64,000 bases of DNA. It comes from Trichoplax sp. H2 (taxonomy: Eukaryota > Placozoa > Uniplacotomia > Trichoplacea). Positions within the stretch are counted from its first letter, which is position 1. Each line of letters begins with the position of its first letter. The stretch covers positions 992,001 to 1,056,000 of the forward strand of contig NOWV01000004.1 in the NCBI GenBank assembly GCA_003344405.1. The letters are read 5' to 3'. Of this stretch, positions 1 through 13,802 are shown one piece after another. The translations under genes and the position numbers were made by a program. Below the pieces are notes generated by a model. It worked only from the letters and a program-made list of their open reading frames with translations, made no database searches and was not told where the DNA came from.

Positions 1-1286
1 TGGAGTGAATACCAGGCAACTATGGACTGTTGATCTTTGGGTATATTAATTTAGAGAACGTACATAAGCTGGAGATTTTCAACAAAATCCGTATGAATAC
101 CATACTTTGGAATACGATTGTTTCAATGCATTAATAACGAGATATGATAGAGTCAGTTTTTGTATAGTAACAGGTATATACGCGTAATTATAGTAAGGAA
201 GACATGATGTATACCCTATGGATACATTTTCTTGATCAGATAATTTAATGAATAAAATAACCAGCAGCACTTTCATTAGAGCAATTTCTCAAACCCTCAG
301 CATCTGCGCTAGATCTCAGTTAGAGTATTGAAGATTGTGCTTTCAAGTAAGTGTTATTTATAAGATACATCCCTGAAGTGAATTAGAGTATGCTAGATTG
401 GCTAAAGGGAGGTTTAGGGATTCTCGCTCGCACTTGGCGATTATAACGAATTGATTGTATTGATGAAAGTAATTTATATTAGAGATATATCAGTGAAGAG
501 ACTAGTAAGTGGTAAGAGTGGAAGACTCGGATCCTATTCTACTCTCTGATGACTACTAGTACAGTATAATAAAAGCATTGATTGACATTATGATTTTATG
601 GTTGTTATAGCAATACCCTTTAATAGAGAAATTTCTGTAACTAAGTAGTACATTTAAATTAGCTCTTATTACTGCTAATACATCAGTAGTACTAATCGGA
701 TCATTAATTGATTACGTCTATCATTGGTCATCAGTAGAAGATGTGTCTATAACTAGGCATTATCACAACAATTAATTCTTTGATATAAATCATAGTAGCG
801 ATGCTATGCTGTTTTTATCACTGTTACTCCAAATTGTTTACTACAGAAATCGATTGTAACATACAGTAATAGTAATAGACTAATAATATACTGTACATTT
901 TATGACAAGTCAGTTAACATTTACAATTGCATACTACAGGAGAAAAGCTTTGGAAAATGTTAGCGTGCAAAATTTCCACTCATATCCTGTTCAATTAGTA
1001 AGTTCTATTCGTGTCTTTCATATAAATGTGTAAGAATAGATTATACAAGCTAACCTACCACTTCACGTGGATCTGAAAAGAACTTTTTCTCCCTTATATT
1101 TGCCGTACGAAAGCGTAGAAAGACCTCGGTTAAACTTGTGGTAGCCATAGCGTTACAATTCAACTAAAGGTAGACTAAAAAAATGTTGTGAGTATTCAAT
1201 CAGTAATGCGTCCTGTCAGATACAGTGCTATCTATAAATGATACCATTACATAATGATGATTCATACTGTATGGTGGATGATGTAA
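1..1286. other. Intergenic DNA, no gene seen
   Basis: AT-rich DNA. I found no reading frame or chain of exons with recognisable protein sequence on either strand. Scattered single GTACTGTA-type words occur, but no dense array until about 1287. It could hold the far end of a neighbouring gene outside the window. Confidence 0.5.
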
Positions 1287-1650
1287 GTACTGTACTGTAC
1301 AGTACGTACTGTAGACAGTTGAGCTTTAGAAAGTACAGTACCTCGTACTGTACTGTACAGTACACTTGTACAGTACGAGGACTGGATACGGTGACGGTAT
1401 TATGCGTCCTTTTCTACTGTAGAAGTGCTTTCATCTTTCCCTGCGATTACTGTACTATACTGTATGTAGTTTGGGTCCGCAAAGATGCACTCGTGCTACT
1501 GTACTGCAGTACTGTATGCAAGATATCTTATTGACAAGACTTCAAAAGACAGTCGAAAGTCTACTACTACTGTACTGTATATTTATTACTGTAAGAACAG
1601 CCTTTGAGCCAGGTAGTACAACTCTCTACTGTACTATTTTTTTGGTGTGT
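1287..1650. repeat. TACTG/CAGTA pentamer cluster, sparse
   Basis: The 5-bp unit TACTG and its complement CAGTA recur with orientation flips. The densest part is about 1287-1378, where runs of CTGTA meet runs of CAGTA to form palindromes such as CTGTACTGTACAGTAC. Copies become sparser from 1440 to 1640. The apparent ORFs here (Tyr-Cys-Thr-Val rich) are translations of the repeat and are not genes. Confidence 0.75.
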
Positions 1651-1837
1651 CGATATTGTACCATATAACCATCAGTTTCATGATTAGAATACGACTGAAA
1701 GAGGTCTACCGTAGAAGGAGGCAGTTTTATTATTATTTCTTCATTATAGCAAGTCTATTGTCCATATGTTTTCTCCATATGGGTAGTACAAATGTGCCGG
1801 CACATCACGTTGACTAACGGTAGCTACAGATTCGCGT

Positions 1838-2590
1838 CTACTGTACACTGTACAGAGTACAGTGTATGTACCGTAGATGGGTACAGTCATGATCTACACT
1901 CTACAGTACAGTATAGTACTGTACTGCAGCCATTTCAATTCTTTAATGGTGCGTGATCCAGCGTAACTGGGGTGATGGATTCCATCGCCCCTCTCTCTTT
2001 TCCTTATTTCATACTGAATTAGCGCTATATTTACTATTTCGCATACGCAGCAAGTTGTAAGAGTAATGTGTCTTTGTTGAAACGCTGAGTATGTGCTGTA
2101 CACTCAGTGTGAGTACAGTACAGTACAATGAATGTACAGTACATTGTACAGTACTGTACACTGTTCTGTACTGTACAGTACAGTATATGGATTGCAGAGG
2201 AAGCTTGACTCGGACAGTCGGGCATACGGACCCCATCTTATTACGGTGGCCGAACGATCTGCACACGTTCGGAACAGTAGCTTTATACTGTACTGTATGT
2301 ATTTTTTGATAACATACCGTACAGTGTACAAAACTGCACAGCACAGTACACCGTACTCTAATATACTGTACTGTACCGTACTGTACTGGAATCTCGATCA
2401 TTCATTCTCTAGTAGAGAACAGTACTGTACAGTGTACAGTGTGGTCCAGGACTGACTACAGTACCGGGTGAAACGACCCGACAAGGTAATCTCTACTAAC
2501 TACAGTACAGTACTCTACTCTACAGTACAGTATGTTCTTGCGCACTGAATGACTGAACTACAGTACAGTACTGTACTGTAGACTACACTA
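1838..2590. repeat. Dense TACTG/CAGTA pentamer array upstream of TMX3
   Basis: This is one of the densest arrays in the window, with many GTACTGTAC and CAGTACTG dyads, for example 2106-2190, 2285-2300, 2340-2390, 2418-2440 and 2498-2580. It ends about 85 bp before the TMX3 start codon at 2673, so it sits where a promoter is expected. The overlapping ORFs on both strands repeat the Tyr-Cys-Thr-Val-Gln pattern and are shadows of the repeat. A unique stretch (about 1930-2060 and 2195-2280) interrupts the array. Confidence 0.8.
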
Positions 2591-2672
2591 TAAAAAACAC
2601 AGTGTCATCTACTGTCATCTATTGTCTGTCAATCGAAGTTACAGGCACCTACGCCAACAGCCAACAACCGAA

Positions 2673-5600
2673 ATGTCTTCAGCAACATTTGTATTTATTG
2701 GTAAATATTTTAATTGCAAGATCTTATTACTGTATTTTATAATAAATGTAGTATATCAAAATTTTTCTAAACTACAAGTGTTCAGTATTAGCGTTTATTC
2801 CCTTAATCAGAACAATAGCTGACTATATTGTACAGTATACCTTTATTATAATGATCACAAGTGGCAGGTTCAAAGTTATTGACGAAAGCAAAAGTGCTAT
2901 CAAGGCCTTGCAGGCATTATTATTCTTATGCCCATTCTAGAACAGTACACGATTAATGAGGATGATATAACTGCTTGGACTACGAATTTTGAGTGTACAT
3001 TTGTGATCTAGTATAATACGGTATGGAATTACGTAAGCATCACACTGTATCTCTCTACTAGCGAACATAAAATCCTTAAAATAACTGTTTGCTAATCGTT
3101 GATACAGTACACTCAGTATAGACTAATTTACACGTTTACTTACCGATTGCATGATAAAATTTGGGATATACAGAAATCAATTTTTGCATACTATTTTCCT
3201 GCGGTCCGTAATTCTAGGATTACCGTTCCATGTCGGTTCCATAGCAATTCACTTCAGATTACATTACCTTGCAATATTTATCTTGCAATAGTTTTTTCAC
3301 CAATTTATAAACAAAAATTTTCCTTTCTATACGATTAGTTATAGATTCGATGTAGAACTGAGTTTACGTTTTACCATTCATTCATTTGAACGAGCATACT
3401 GACAGTATCATATACTATACATTTAGAAAATTTAGAAAGTAGAGCATATAGTGTAGGCATCTCTACAATGGTATAACACTTCTGATTTTTAGTTCAATCT
3501 ATAAATTCAGGTGCTTCTGCCGTAAATTGTACTCTTTCTCATATTTTCAAATGCTTGACAACTTAACTTTTTAATCAATCTGTTATAGCATGGTTAATAA
3601 CCCAAGTGAATTGCCATGCGATCGAGTTGGATGAAAAGTAAGTAGTTTGTACTCATTAAGGTTATGTTAATTGTAAATTTTCGTTTGCAAACATTTTATG
3701 TATTTACGATTAACGGAATGTCTATCAAATTGGAAAAACTGATTTCTCTATTGAATTATGAGAAATACTTTTATGTCCATATCTACTGTAGATGAGGGAA
3801 CTGTAATATTGGTGCAGGCCTCATGATCTTTCTTTGTGTTACTTGCATTGTGTGAAGAACCTTGTTTCTACAAAATCCAATGCAATATTATAATGTTGCG
3901 CAAAAAATCCTCGTTATTTTTCTTTTTTAGACAACTGACTGTATCTTCTCCAATATCTTAAGATATGACCTATATAACAAGTATTTATTGAAATCTCGCT
4001 TTACCGATATACTGTGTGTGTAGTACAATATATCTACCGTAAGGTCATGAGATGAGGACTTTGACAATTAACTATATATCAGTGTAACAACGTCAGAATA
4101 AGTGTTAGTAATGTGCCACTGCAGTAATATTTCATTATTGATTCATATACGGATAGCTTCTGAAACTACGGTACATGGTAGTTGAAGCGCTTATAACACA
4201 AAATTACATAGAAAGATGATTACACGAGAAATAGGCTCTATCATTAATTTAATGTCGCATTGAAAACGCATTCAATAAACACGCTTATACTTTACATGTC
4301 GTAGATTCATTTATTCCTTGATAGCATTAGCGATTTGAGGGTCTCTACATGACCGTCAAGTCTGTTTATTGTTTCTTTCCTTAACAATACTTTTGGCTTA
4401 AACACGCATATACTGTACAACAATAAATTTGTTACTTTTTTTTAAGCTGTATCGCAGGATGTATGCAGTTAGGGAACTTGTACACAACACAATATTATAT
4501 AAACGTAAATTTTTACTGCCAGTAAATACATATATACAGCAGTGCACAATGTTGTCCATTTAAGCCTTCAACTGAGACTATTAACTAGATAAATAAGTGA
4601 TTGTTGTAGTATACTCTCTCTTCACAGTATTTAGAATGTTCAATATACAAGTAGAGTACATCGCAGTCCGTAAAATTCTAAGCGACCAATACCGGCGATC
4701 CTGCACATATATAATAAAAAATTAAAGTTATAGCATTATAAATTTCAGTTTCGTTTCTAGCTCCCGTATGTGAGCCTGTCGCACTAGCAGTAACATCAAA
4801 CGATACTGTTATAACAACATGCAAAAATACTAGAGTACTATGCTATGTATAGTACTGTACAGTAGTATTCCTAGCAGTACAACACAGTATTTGTAAGTTA
4901 TCACAATAGCTATTAATTTTCTTGGTACATTGTTGCTTTTTCTTGTACTTCAATACCCAAACACTTATAAATGTAAGATATGAAATTAAATTTCACTCTT
5001 CTTTAATGATATCACGCACCCAATTTTTGTTACTAATACAAGAAATAATTCTACGTGATGTATTTATTCCAATACCTAAAAGAATGTACTAGGTATACGC
5101 GTACTGTGTTTTCTTACAAGATGTACAGTACAGCACTTGATGATACACATCGCGGAATCGTTTTTTTTGTACCTACGATCAGGAACTACTCAACTAACAA
5201 TTCTCCCTCAAAAGTCGTAACTAAAAATTTCCCTTATACTAAAATACACCTCAACTAAGAATTCTCCCTCAAAAAGCTTTTGAGGGAGTATTCTTAGTTG
5301 AGTAGTCCCTGCTACAGCACTGTTTACTTTATTATCATGAACATGTCTTCCTAAATAAATTTTTCTATAGTTAATATGCTACGCTTTTTGTACTATCCCT
5401 ACGTTTTATTAGTATTCCTAGATGTGAAATCATATTAATCTTATTCTTGTTTATTTTATTTTGGAAATACTTCAGTTTTCACTCACTAAGAGATGACGGA
5501 AATTGGCTAGTTATGGTATGTGTACACTGTACAGTGGAATATGTATATTTAAATCTTGTTTTATCTCTTCATCAGTTTCTCTAGCCATGCCTAAAAATTG

Positions 5601-8600
5601 AACCCTATATAGTTTGAAAGTGTTGAAAAATATGCTCCTTGTCCTTATTTACATTAACAAACGTTTATATAATTTGCACAGTTTTATGCTCCTTGGTGCG
5701 GGCACTGCCAACGATTACATCCGACTTGGGATGACGTTAGTAGAGAGTTAAGTGAAACTGAAATTAAAGTCGGTAAATTAGATGCGACTAAGTATTCAGG
5801 TAAATTATATAGAACTTTTTTATATGTTTACATCGTGCATTATATTTCATAATTTATAGCTAGGAAGGTTACAAAACTTAAGATTGCAAACGACACACTC
5901 TTAATTTGCTTTGTTAATTATTTCATTCTTAACTAAGGTTTTGACAGTAGAATTGTTACATCAACATTATAAAATTCGCCATATAGTACAGTACGGCATC
6001 CACTATATTTATGCTAATATTTTTACAAAGTATTCTAAGAAGAGACCCAAATCTTTATCTATCTTTAGATCATTCCATATAGTATCAGTATTAAATAGTA
6101 ATGTATTTCTTACAGTTCTTTATATTCTAAAACTATCAACACCATTATGTGGCAAGAATATTTGTGTCAATATACAGTACCGTACGTTATTAATAGAACT
6201 AATCAAGTGGTATGAAACGAATTGATTACAATCGTATGAAAAGATTTTAAATGATCGGATATCATGTAATATTTTTATTCTAGATTTAGCACAGGAATTA
6301 GGTATCAAAGGATTTCCGACAATAAAATTGTGCGTAATAAATTTTTTATATTATCACCCTAGATTAAAATTGTAATGAATTACTCTTTGGAAAGTTCAAC
6401 TGTTGATACAGTATAAAATTACTTAATTTATGAAGCTTTGCATCCTTACACTCTAAAATAGACTAGGTTTTAGAGGTTTGGAGTGTATTAATGAAAAATC
6501 AATTTATAAAAATATTATTTAGCTTTAAGGACAGTAATTCATCTTTTGATCATTACGGTGGGAGGACAACCGATGCAATTATAGGTTTTGCACGTCGTGC
6601 ACAAGGGTTCGTTGCTTTTTTTGAATGCCTTCTCAATTATTAATTGCATTCACTCATACCTAATACGTTACTATAGCAATAGGTGCTTGCTAATGTTGGT
6701 AAATAGTGATTTTATTATGTTTACATTGCTAGGCCATCATTGCGCACTTTGCATAGTCCTGGTCACTACAAAGATGCTAAACGAAAGCACAAATTAGAGG
6801 TTTTTTTCCTTCTTGTAACAGATAATAGTGACAACGAAGATGGCAAATTAGTGATGGTAAAAAAGATAGATTTCGATAGAATAATGTATGTCCAACAGAG
6901 TTAAAAACGTCCTAGTTTTAATTTAACGAAATCTATTAATGTAAATATTTTAGGAAAAGTATAAAAACATATCGGATGAAAAGGTTTTAGAAGGTTATTT
7001 CTATACCGGAAATTCCCGTATAATCCCTGATGATATCAAAACCAAGATTCAGAATTATCCCCAACTAATTGTATACAAAGATAGTTCCCAATATTTATAC
7101 GAAGGTATTCGACTTGAGATAAACAAAAATTTTTTACTTATCCATGTCATTTAATGTACGTGATAGTGCTAAGTTTTGTTTCAATATAAATACAATAGGT
7201 GACCTCGAATCAATGTGGAAATGGATCAATGAAGAAAGGTTAATAATGAAAATAGTATTTCATTATTTTATTCATCAATGGATTGATCACCTGTTTTAAT
7301 TGAAATTTTTGCGCATTACTTTCTTTATAGATTTTTATTCTTTCCTAAAGTTGACGAAATTAGCTTCTACGAGACAACCACTAGTGGTAACGCCAAGTTT
7401 ATTATATAGATCGTATAAATACTTTAAAAATTATGCCATTTATGCTGTCTGCCCTGTTGTCATTAAACATTTCAATTACCCAAATGTCTCTTTTGTTACT
7501 TTAGGCAAACTTGTAGTGCTGTTAGCGATTGATGAAGACTACGATAATTACAAGGAACATTTAAAGTATGTTTAATAGCTACCTTTTCTTAGAAGAATTG
7601 AAATCAATTACTTTTTAATTAAATATAAAAAGGCTATCGAATATTGCACGACTGGTAGCGTGGGAAAAGAGAGAAAAGTATCATAAGTAAGTTTTCATTA
7701 CTGGCCAATCTGACTATGGTCAGTACAGTTTTCTGCATCTACAAGAAGTATTTTGACAGTGTCGTTTTAATAGTTTATTTAGTACTATATTCAAATTGTA
7801 AATAGGCACTTTCAAATTGCCTGGATGAATGGTGATTCAGTTGTAAAATCTATAACAATGAGGTATGTATAATTTTATCGATCGACCACTTGCGGCAGTC
7901 CTTATTTGAAAACACAAGTCACCGCAGTTTCGCATGCAGCATAATTGCCTTTCTTAACAAAAATGTATTTAAAATATCTTTCAATCTCATCTATAGTTAC
8001 ATTGCCTTACCCTTCCTTTTGGTATACAACGCATCGGATGGAATATACTATCTTCCTGACCAAGTAAGTGAAAGTAGACCCCCGTAAAGTAATTCTTACA
8101 GCTTTCTTCACATGTGTTAACGACATAGAAGCTTTTTTATTCTTTTTGAAATCCAAGTACTCTATTTTTCTTAAAGGCACCGTTGTCTATGACTAAGGAG
8201 TCTTTCGCTAGTTTCCTTGAGAAAGTTATTGCCAAAGAAGATATTGTGGTAGAACGATTTATCTCATTTTACTGGTTTTGCCTCTTTTGAAATTACAATC
8301 TTTATTTAATTTACAGGGCTACGGAGGTTATTCCTTTATCCAAAAAGTGCACAGAGTGAGCGATTTACAACAAGTTCTTATAAAATTAGACGCTGACGTA
8401 CTTATAATTTTAGTTATTTAGCAACTTATAAATGAACTTTCAATTCTTAGGTTGTCTGGAACATTTATTCTACCGTAAAGGTATAAATTACCGTAACAGC
8501 ATCCTAGTTTTGTAATGATTTTTTCATGCCGTATTTAGTAAAATATTCTTTATGATTTCATTACAGGATATCTGGGATGCTCAACCTATTTTAGCTCTGG

Positions 8601-8776
8601 TGTTTTTTCTCCTGCCAACATTGCTCATTTGTTTTGTATGTTATAATATGTGTACTATGGAAGAGAGTGATGAAGGAACTGATGAGTTTGAAGATGAAGA
8701 GAGAGTTGAAGGAGAAGAAGATGTAATCATGGAAGAGAAATCTCAAGCAACATCTGGCAGACTTAAAGAGGATTAA
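2673..8776 (+). CDS. TMX3: TMX3-like transmembrane thioredoxin / protein disulfide isomerase
   Basis: ER membrane oxidoreductase of the PDI family, expected to form or exchange disulfides in secretory proteins. I rebuilt 17 exons: 2673-2700, 3589-3637, 5476-5515, 5682-5799, 6284-6329, 6523-6606, 6733-6856, 6954-7104, 7199-7238, 7331-7386, 7505-7565, 7633-7686, 7806-7862, 7997-8063, 8177-8248, 8317-8355, 8567-8776. Phases agree throughout and give about 431 aa; human TMX3 is about 454. Visible features are a signal peptide (residues 1-20), the thioredoxin motif WCGHC (catalytic Cys45 and Cys48), the cis-proline segment KGFPTIK, further thioredoxin-like domains, one membrane helix at about 369-391, and a Glu/Asp-rich cytosolic tail ending in RLKED. 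The tail resembles the acidic tail of vertebrate TMX3, but a classical KKxx retrieval signal is not evident. Exons 1-2 were chosen because they complete the signal peptide and join in phase to exon 3; they are less certain than the rest. The first intron pair is long (0.9 and 1.8 kb). Confidence 0.92.
5181..5310. mobile_element. MITE-like inverted-repeat element in a TMX3 intron
   Basis: The left end (5181-5214) and right end (5277-5310) are imperfect inverted copies of a roughly 34-bp sequence that includes CTACTCAACTAA and TTCTCCCTCAAAAG. A second direct copy of the left arm (5250-5275) abuts the right end, so 5250-5302 folds into a near-perfect hairpin around AAGCTT. There is no coding capacity and I see no clear target-site duplication (flanks CGATC and GCTAC). 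It is probably a miniature non-autonomous DNA transposon or a foldback element. It lies in intron 2 of TMX3, on the intron side of exon 3. Confidence 0.7.
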
Positions 8777-10627
8777 ACTTACAAGCTACGATAATTATAA
8801 TAATAAAATGTAATTATATTTATCTTGAAATTTGTAAACCGAGAGTTAATTCATTTAAGGCTATTGTTTATACGTTATTATAAATGCTTTTTTTGTCGAA
8901 ATCCTTGTTACATTACATTTTTAATCTCTTATTAATTTATTACCTTACCCTCTTGTTCAACTACAAACCCCTCACTTTTATTTGTAATTTACTACAGGAA
9001 GGGATTTATTACGTCTATAATTGTTTTTAACTTTGATTCTCTACTATGACAGTTAATCTCCTTGGATCCTATAGTCTATATAAGATGGTACGCTAGAAAC
9101 TAGGGCTCAACAGCATCACCAATTTGTATTATTTTTGAGTCTAGATTGCTGAGATGTATTATAATGCTATTGGTCATACTTCCACTAAACGGGTCTTGTT
9201 CTCTACAGTATTGCGAATGTCCAACGGGTACAGCATTATCTGACTTAATTTTGCATGCCTGAATCTTTATGAACATTTATGTGTATGTTTGTGAGCCAAA
9301 CGTAGATCACTATATATAAAATTGATGAATCACGTTCTCTTAAGTTCTAAATATCGATGATATTAAACTATCACTCTGTTATATCATTTGTTTAATTACT
9401 ATTATTATAGGTCCTTTTTAACATAATTCTAAGTATGGTCGCTTTTAGTAACCATACGCGTATATTTAAAATTTAATAAGTGGCTACAACATCTTACAAA
9501 AGCTTCAGTAGATAAGTGCTACAATTTTAAATTTACGAACAAAGTCTTCATCCTTAACAGCATGAAAAGATTAATATCGGTACGAAAGATTATTATCAAA
9601 TACGGTACTGTACATCTAAAGGCTGTATTTCGATGTTATTTATAACAGCTTACATGTTAAAAAAGTTGATTAGGAATACAAAAATAGTTTACAATAAGAT
9701 TATCGTAGGATGTATAATCATTCACCTACAATGATATCCTAGCAATGCTATAATTGTATTTTATTACTGACTCAATTACGCCGATTTGACTAGCGAGATT
9801 TATTCATTTCATCAAAGACATTCGTAAAGTTATTAATAAGTTAGAAAGTAACTGCGATAGCACAGGATAATACGAGTATTATAAGCTGAATGTTGACTGT
9901 GTGCCTAAAATTTGCACTGCATGTGATTGGAAACACGCGTCCGCACAATGCGTATTTTTTTACCGATACACTCAAAAAGGTCCCTTAAGATTTAGCTATA
10001 AACGTATATGCTAACCGAGCTTCTGGTAATTTGTTAATCTCAGAATTACATAATGGTCACTTTAAAAGTGTGCTTTTAATAACTTATAGTTTCAATTTTC
10101 ATAAATGATTATTCTGAGCATAAAGTTTGAATTATTCAAATAGAAACATATGAATTCATTATAGAATGGAAATGTAAAGTTGTCTCACATAAATTGTCAT
10201 TAAACAAATGATAAAAACATATTTGATAGCTTACTATCAAAATATACATGTACTCAACAAATACAATTAAATTCCTGCGCAAGAGCTGCTTTTACATGTC
10301 ATTATCATCAGTTAACACCGGATAGTTGAATTAAGCAATAAACGATCACAATGGAGTTAATTTGAATAATGATAAATAGAAATCACCATACCTTTTCTGT
10401 ACTGATAAAATTTTACGAATTCGGTAAATTCTAAACGTTTTAGGAATAATTACCCGATAAAATGTAAAAAAAGCTTCAATTTCCTATTCTATACTACACA
10501 TCATGAGATTGTTTGAGATGTTTATTTCAGAATTAACATATTATCATGATAGTCGCATTCAAGGCTCTTAACGAACAATTTATTACAAATGTACGGCGAT
10601 GTCTACAACAAAGAAAAGTTACAATTC
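8777..10627. other. Convergent intergenic region (3' ends of TMX3 and C8orf82 homologue)
   Basis: AT-rich DNA between two converging genes. It should hold both 3' UTRs and poly(A) signals: AATAAA-like words follow the TMX3 stop at about 8803. I see no other coding exons and no pentamer array. Confidence 0.6.
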
Positions 10628-12263
10628 TCACAGGGTATTTTCCGATTCTGGGACACTGTCATTAGGCAAGTATTTCAAAATTTCATTATCTAGATTATAT
10701 TCAATACCTTGATGAAAGAAAACTGACGGGGGTGAGTTTTCATCGGATTTCATGTCATATCGAAAACCAGAACTGATCTCTATAGCTAAACTTGACTTAA
10801 TTAACCCAACACGTCCTACACTACGTGGTGCTGGATGATAAATTCTCCCACTTTTAGGTAACATACATAGTTTTCTTGGTGAAAAAGGAACAGATAGTGA
10901 AGAACCGGCATATGATAAGAAGTTAGTAGCAGGATATTTACTTTTCTTTATTTTACTTATATCGGAAAGGCTTTCTTCAACCAAATGCGTAAATACAATA
11001 GGTACGTCGTCGCATCTGATATAATTAATCTCTCTTCCACATGGCGATATGAAAGGAAATTCTTCCTGATATCTTCCAGTATTGTTAATTCGAATACGTT
11101 TAAAGAAGAATTGCAGAAATTTCTTATCTAAAAATAGGAAAACATTCAGAAGGCTGAACTGAAATGATAGAATATACGATACCTATATATCAACTGTTCC
11201 ATACTGCAGAATATTTTAATTGACTGTGGAATTACGAGATCATTTATAAATATAGCGCATTATAAATTTACAATCATTGCATGTTACAGTACATGATATA
11301 ATAATTGTTATTAAATATATCATTTATGGTATTTATGGCACGTAACATGTGTTATTTATTTCCACAACCTATACTTGTAAAATAATAAACATTGTAATTG
11401 CAGACGGTGCTCATGTAGAAGCCATCACTTTCAATCGATAGTTATAATAAAGTGCGTAGGATTAGAAGTAATCAGCTTCATACGAAGTTCTACGTTTTTA
11501 TATTAACTTGATCGTGTGTACGATTTCCTGTCTCCTACGCTAGTCAAAAGTACTGTACTCGTAATAACTTAAGCACTGATAATTAAAACTTAATTAATAA
11601 ATAAATATCTATGGTGTGAAGGGAGTTGCATTTAATCCATTGCAGTACCTTTGTAGCTGGTAACAAAGTTCTTGATCTTGATGTCATCTAAAAACAACTA
11701 AAACGGGAAACTATTTAGATTATAACATGACCTATAGAATGCACAAAAATTTATGCAGTTTATTACCAAAATGATGTTACATTTTCGGATGATTACTCTA
11801 TAGTAAAAACTAAAGCCTTTCTTACTTTAAATTGCTGGTAATAGAAATGGACAGCATATAGTTATGTACTTACTTAGTGCTATAGGGATAGTATTTAACT
11901 TCAGAGATATACCATACCGTAAATACTTAATTACTGCGGAATCACTATTTACCGCCTTAACATACCATCATTAATTATACTGTATCACTAAGGAGCAAAA
12001 AATTATTCATTGCATCGTACGTACTTTATATTATCACGACGCACACGATGAAACAAAATTAGCTTTACCTGTCCTTGGTGATCGATATAATAAAAATATT
12101 CTCGAATTTTTGGGGCTGGAGATTGCCCCTGAACATATAAGCTGGAAAAGGATCGAGTTGCTATGCGAATCTATACAAAAAAGCAGTAGTAAACTTTAAA
12201 CTTTGTAAAAGCGCTAAATAGATCGCGTACAGAAAGCTGCGAATTGTACTGTTTGACTAACAT
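10628..12263 (-). CDS. C8orf82: UPF0598 family protein (C8orf82 homologue)
   Basis: Conserved protein of unknown biochemical function, usually predicted to be mitochondrial. The last exon (11127 down to 10628) encodes conserved blocks: FFFKRIRINNTGRY, then FISPCGREINYIRCDD, IVFTHL, LSYAGSSLSVPF, GRIYHPAP and VGLIKSSLAIEIS. All align block by block with the human protein. Upstream exons are 11697-11649 (LFLDDIKIKNFV) and 12170-12069 (YVQGQSPAP then REYFYYIDHQGQ). A short first exon, 12263-12231, starts with ATG, ends in phase 0 at a GTACGC donor, and gives a basic, serine-rich start that looks like a mitochondrial presequence. That exon is the least certain part. The total is about 227 aa; the human protein is about 216. 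It is divergent from the coiled-coil gene at 13803. Confidence 0.9.
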
Positions 12264-13802
12264 TTATTACTAAAAAATCATAGCTAATTAGGATAATATA
12301 GAATATTCCATGCAGAGCATAGCATACTGATTTGCATATAGCTTAAAATCAATCAATATACAGTTCATACGTGTGTAGAATTAGTATGTGTGCAAGACGG
12401 TACATATGCGTACAGTTGTACACGTACAGTACTGTATGTTGCGCATCTTCAGCTTATATGAAAAAATAACGCGATAAGTAATACTTGTAAATTAAATTAA
12501 TCCGTAAATATTCTGCAGATACTCGTATCAGGCTTAGAGTATTAGAGCTAAAACTATATATTAATTAAAATTAGTCGTTATCATTAAAAAGTAGTGTACA
12601 ATCTTGGAGAAAATATAGCAAGGAGTCATTGCATGCAGTACAGTATACAATATACTGTTTGTAAAACAGCTTACTTCATTTTTAGGAGAACTAATTTACA
12701 GTTAGTCAAAACCATGATCCTTATAATTAAGAAATGAATATGATTAACTGTAAAGTATATAGAATAGTACTTTTACTCAATATAGGACTACATATGTTAA
12801 AGGCCATTTTATTACTTGAGTACACTACAATACTGTAGTCTCCTGTATATTGGCATACCGGCCCATGCTGAGTAATTAACTAAAGAAGGAAAATTGGACA
12901 AGTAGCGACTAGATTTGTCCATGATATCAATCACTGATTAACTATAAACCATAGAACACTACACCATACTATACTTTATAAGCTTGCCATGCAATGTAAG
13001 AGTATATATGACAGAACAGCTACACTACCAATGAAATCGAAACATAACTGTATTGACTGTCCTCTTTCCATTCCTAGCTCTGCACTATGGACATAGTAAG
13101 CGTACATATAAATACAATACTGTATACATATATTTTATTAATTTACTGTTAATTTAAAAGGGTCATTTGAAAGCTGTACTTGATCTAAGCATCGATTATA
13201 GTGTATAAATTGATTTATAATCATAATTATTTTAAAATAATTATACCGTACAACTATAAAAATATAGTATACATATATAGCATTACGATGATAAAAGGTA
13301 CATTTTACCATTGGATTCTTATAATTGTTGAGGTAACTTCAGTCACTTAGGTTCGGCTCAATACTTAACCTTGAAGAAAATGGAGGCACAGCTATAAACT
13401 TATGAATCTTAAGTCTGCAAAGGATTGGCACAAGCGGGTGCAAGGCGCACAGTATACTACAGTACAGTACAGTACTATACGGTACAGTACAGTACTGTGT
13501 CTGAGTGGTTATCACTGTACTACATGTACAGTACTGTACTGTATACGCAATTACGTACTATATGATATGATAAAATTTTTCTTAGGCATTGGGCTGCATA
13601 AATACGAAATGAAGATCTCTGCTTGAAACATAGATAGTTATTGTACAGTGCAGCACCGACAAATGACTAAATACAGTGTAGCACATCGGAATAATATGCC
13701 TAATAAATATTGAATATTGTTAAAAGTAAAAATTTCGAACTGTAAATTAAGAAATTACTTTTATATGTGCAATCTTGGTCTGGTAGCATAGCAAGCTTAC
13801 TG
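12264..13802. promoter_or_regulatory. Divergent intergenic region with a pentamer array
   Basis: About 1.5 kb between the start of the C8orf82 homologue (-) and the coiled-coil gene (+). It contains a short pentamer group near 12417-12440 and a dense array at 13449-13548. Part of the rest may be an unrecognised 5' exon of the coiled-coil gene. The ORF at 13402-13626 runs through the array and is not supported. Confidence 0.5.
13449..13548. repeat. TACTG/CAGTA pentamer array
   Basis: Two blocks (13449-13500 and about 13518-13545) contain tandem CAGTA units followed by TACTG units, forming GTACTGTAC-type dyads. It is located about 250 bp before the coiled-coil ORF. Confidence 0.75.

Noticed and set aside
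1238-2455. Several overlapping ORFs on both strands with Tyr-Cys-Thr-Val repeats
   Set aside because: They are translations of the pentamer arrays; the same peptide pattern appears at every array in all frames.
7300-7575. 91-aa plus-strand ORF
   Set aside because: It is read-through of TMX3 exons 10 and 11 and their intron in mixed frames; family alignment and phase favour the spliced model.
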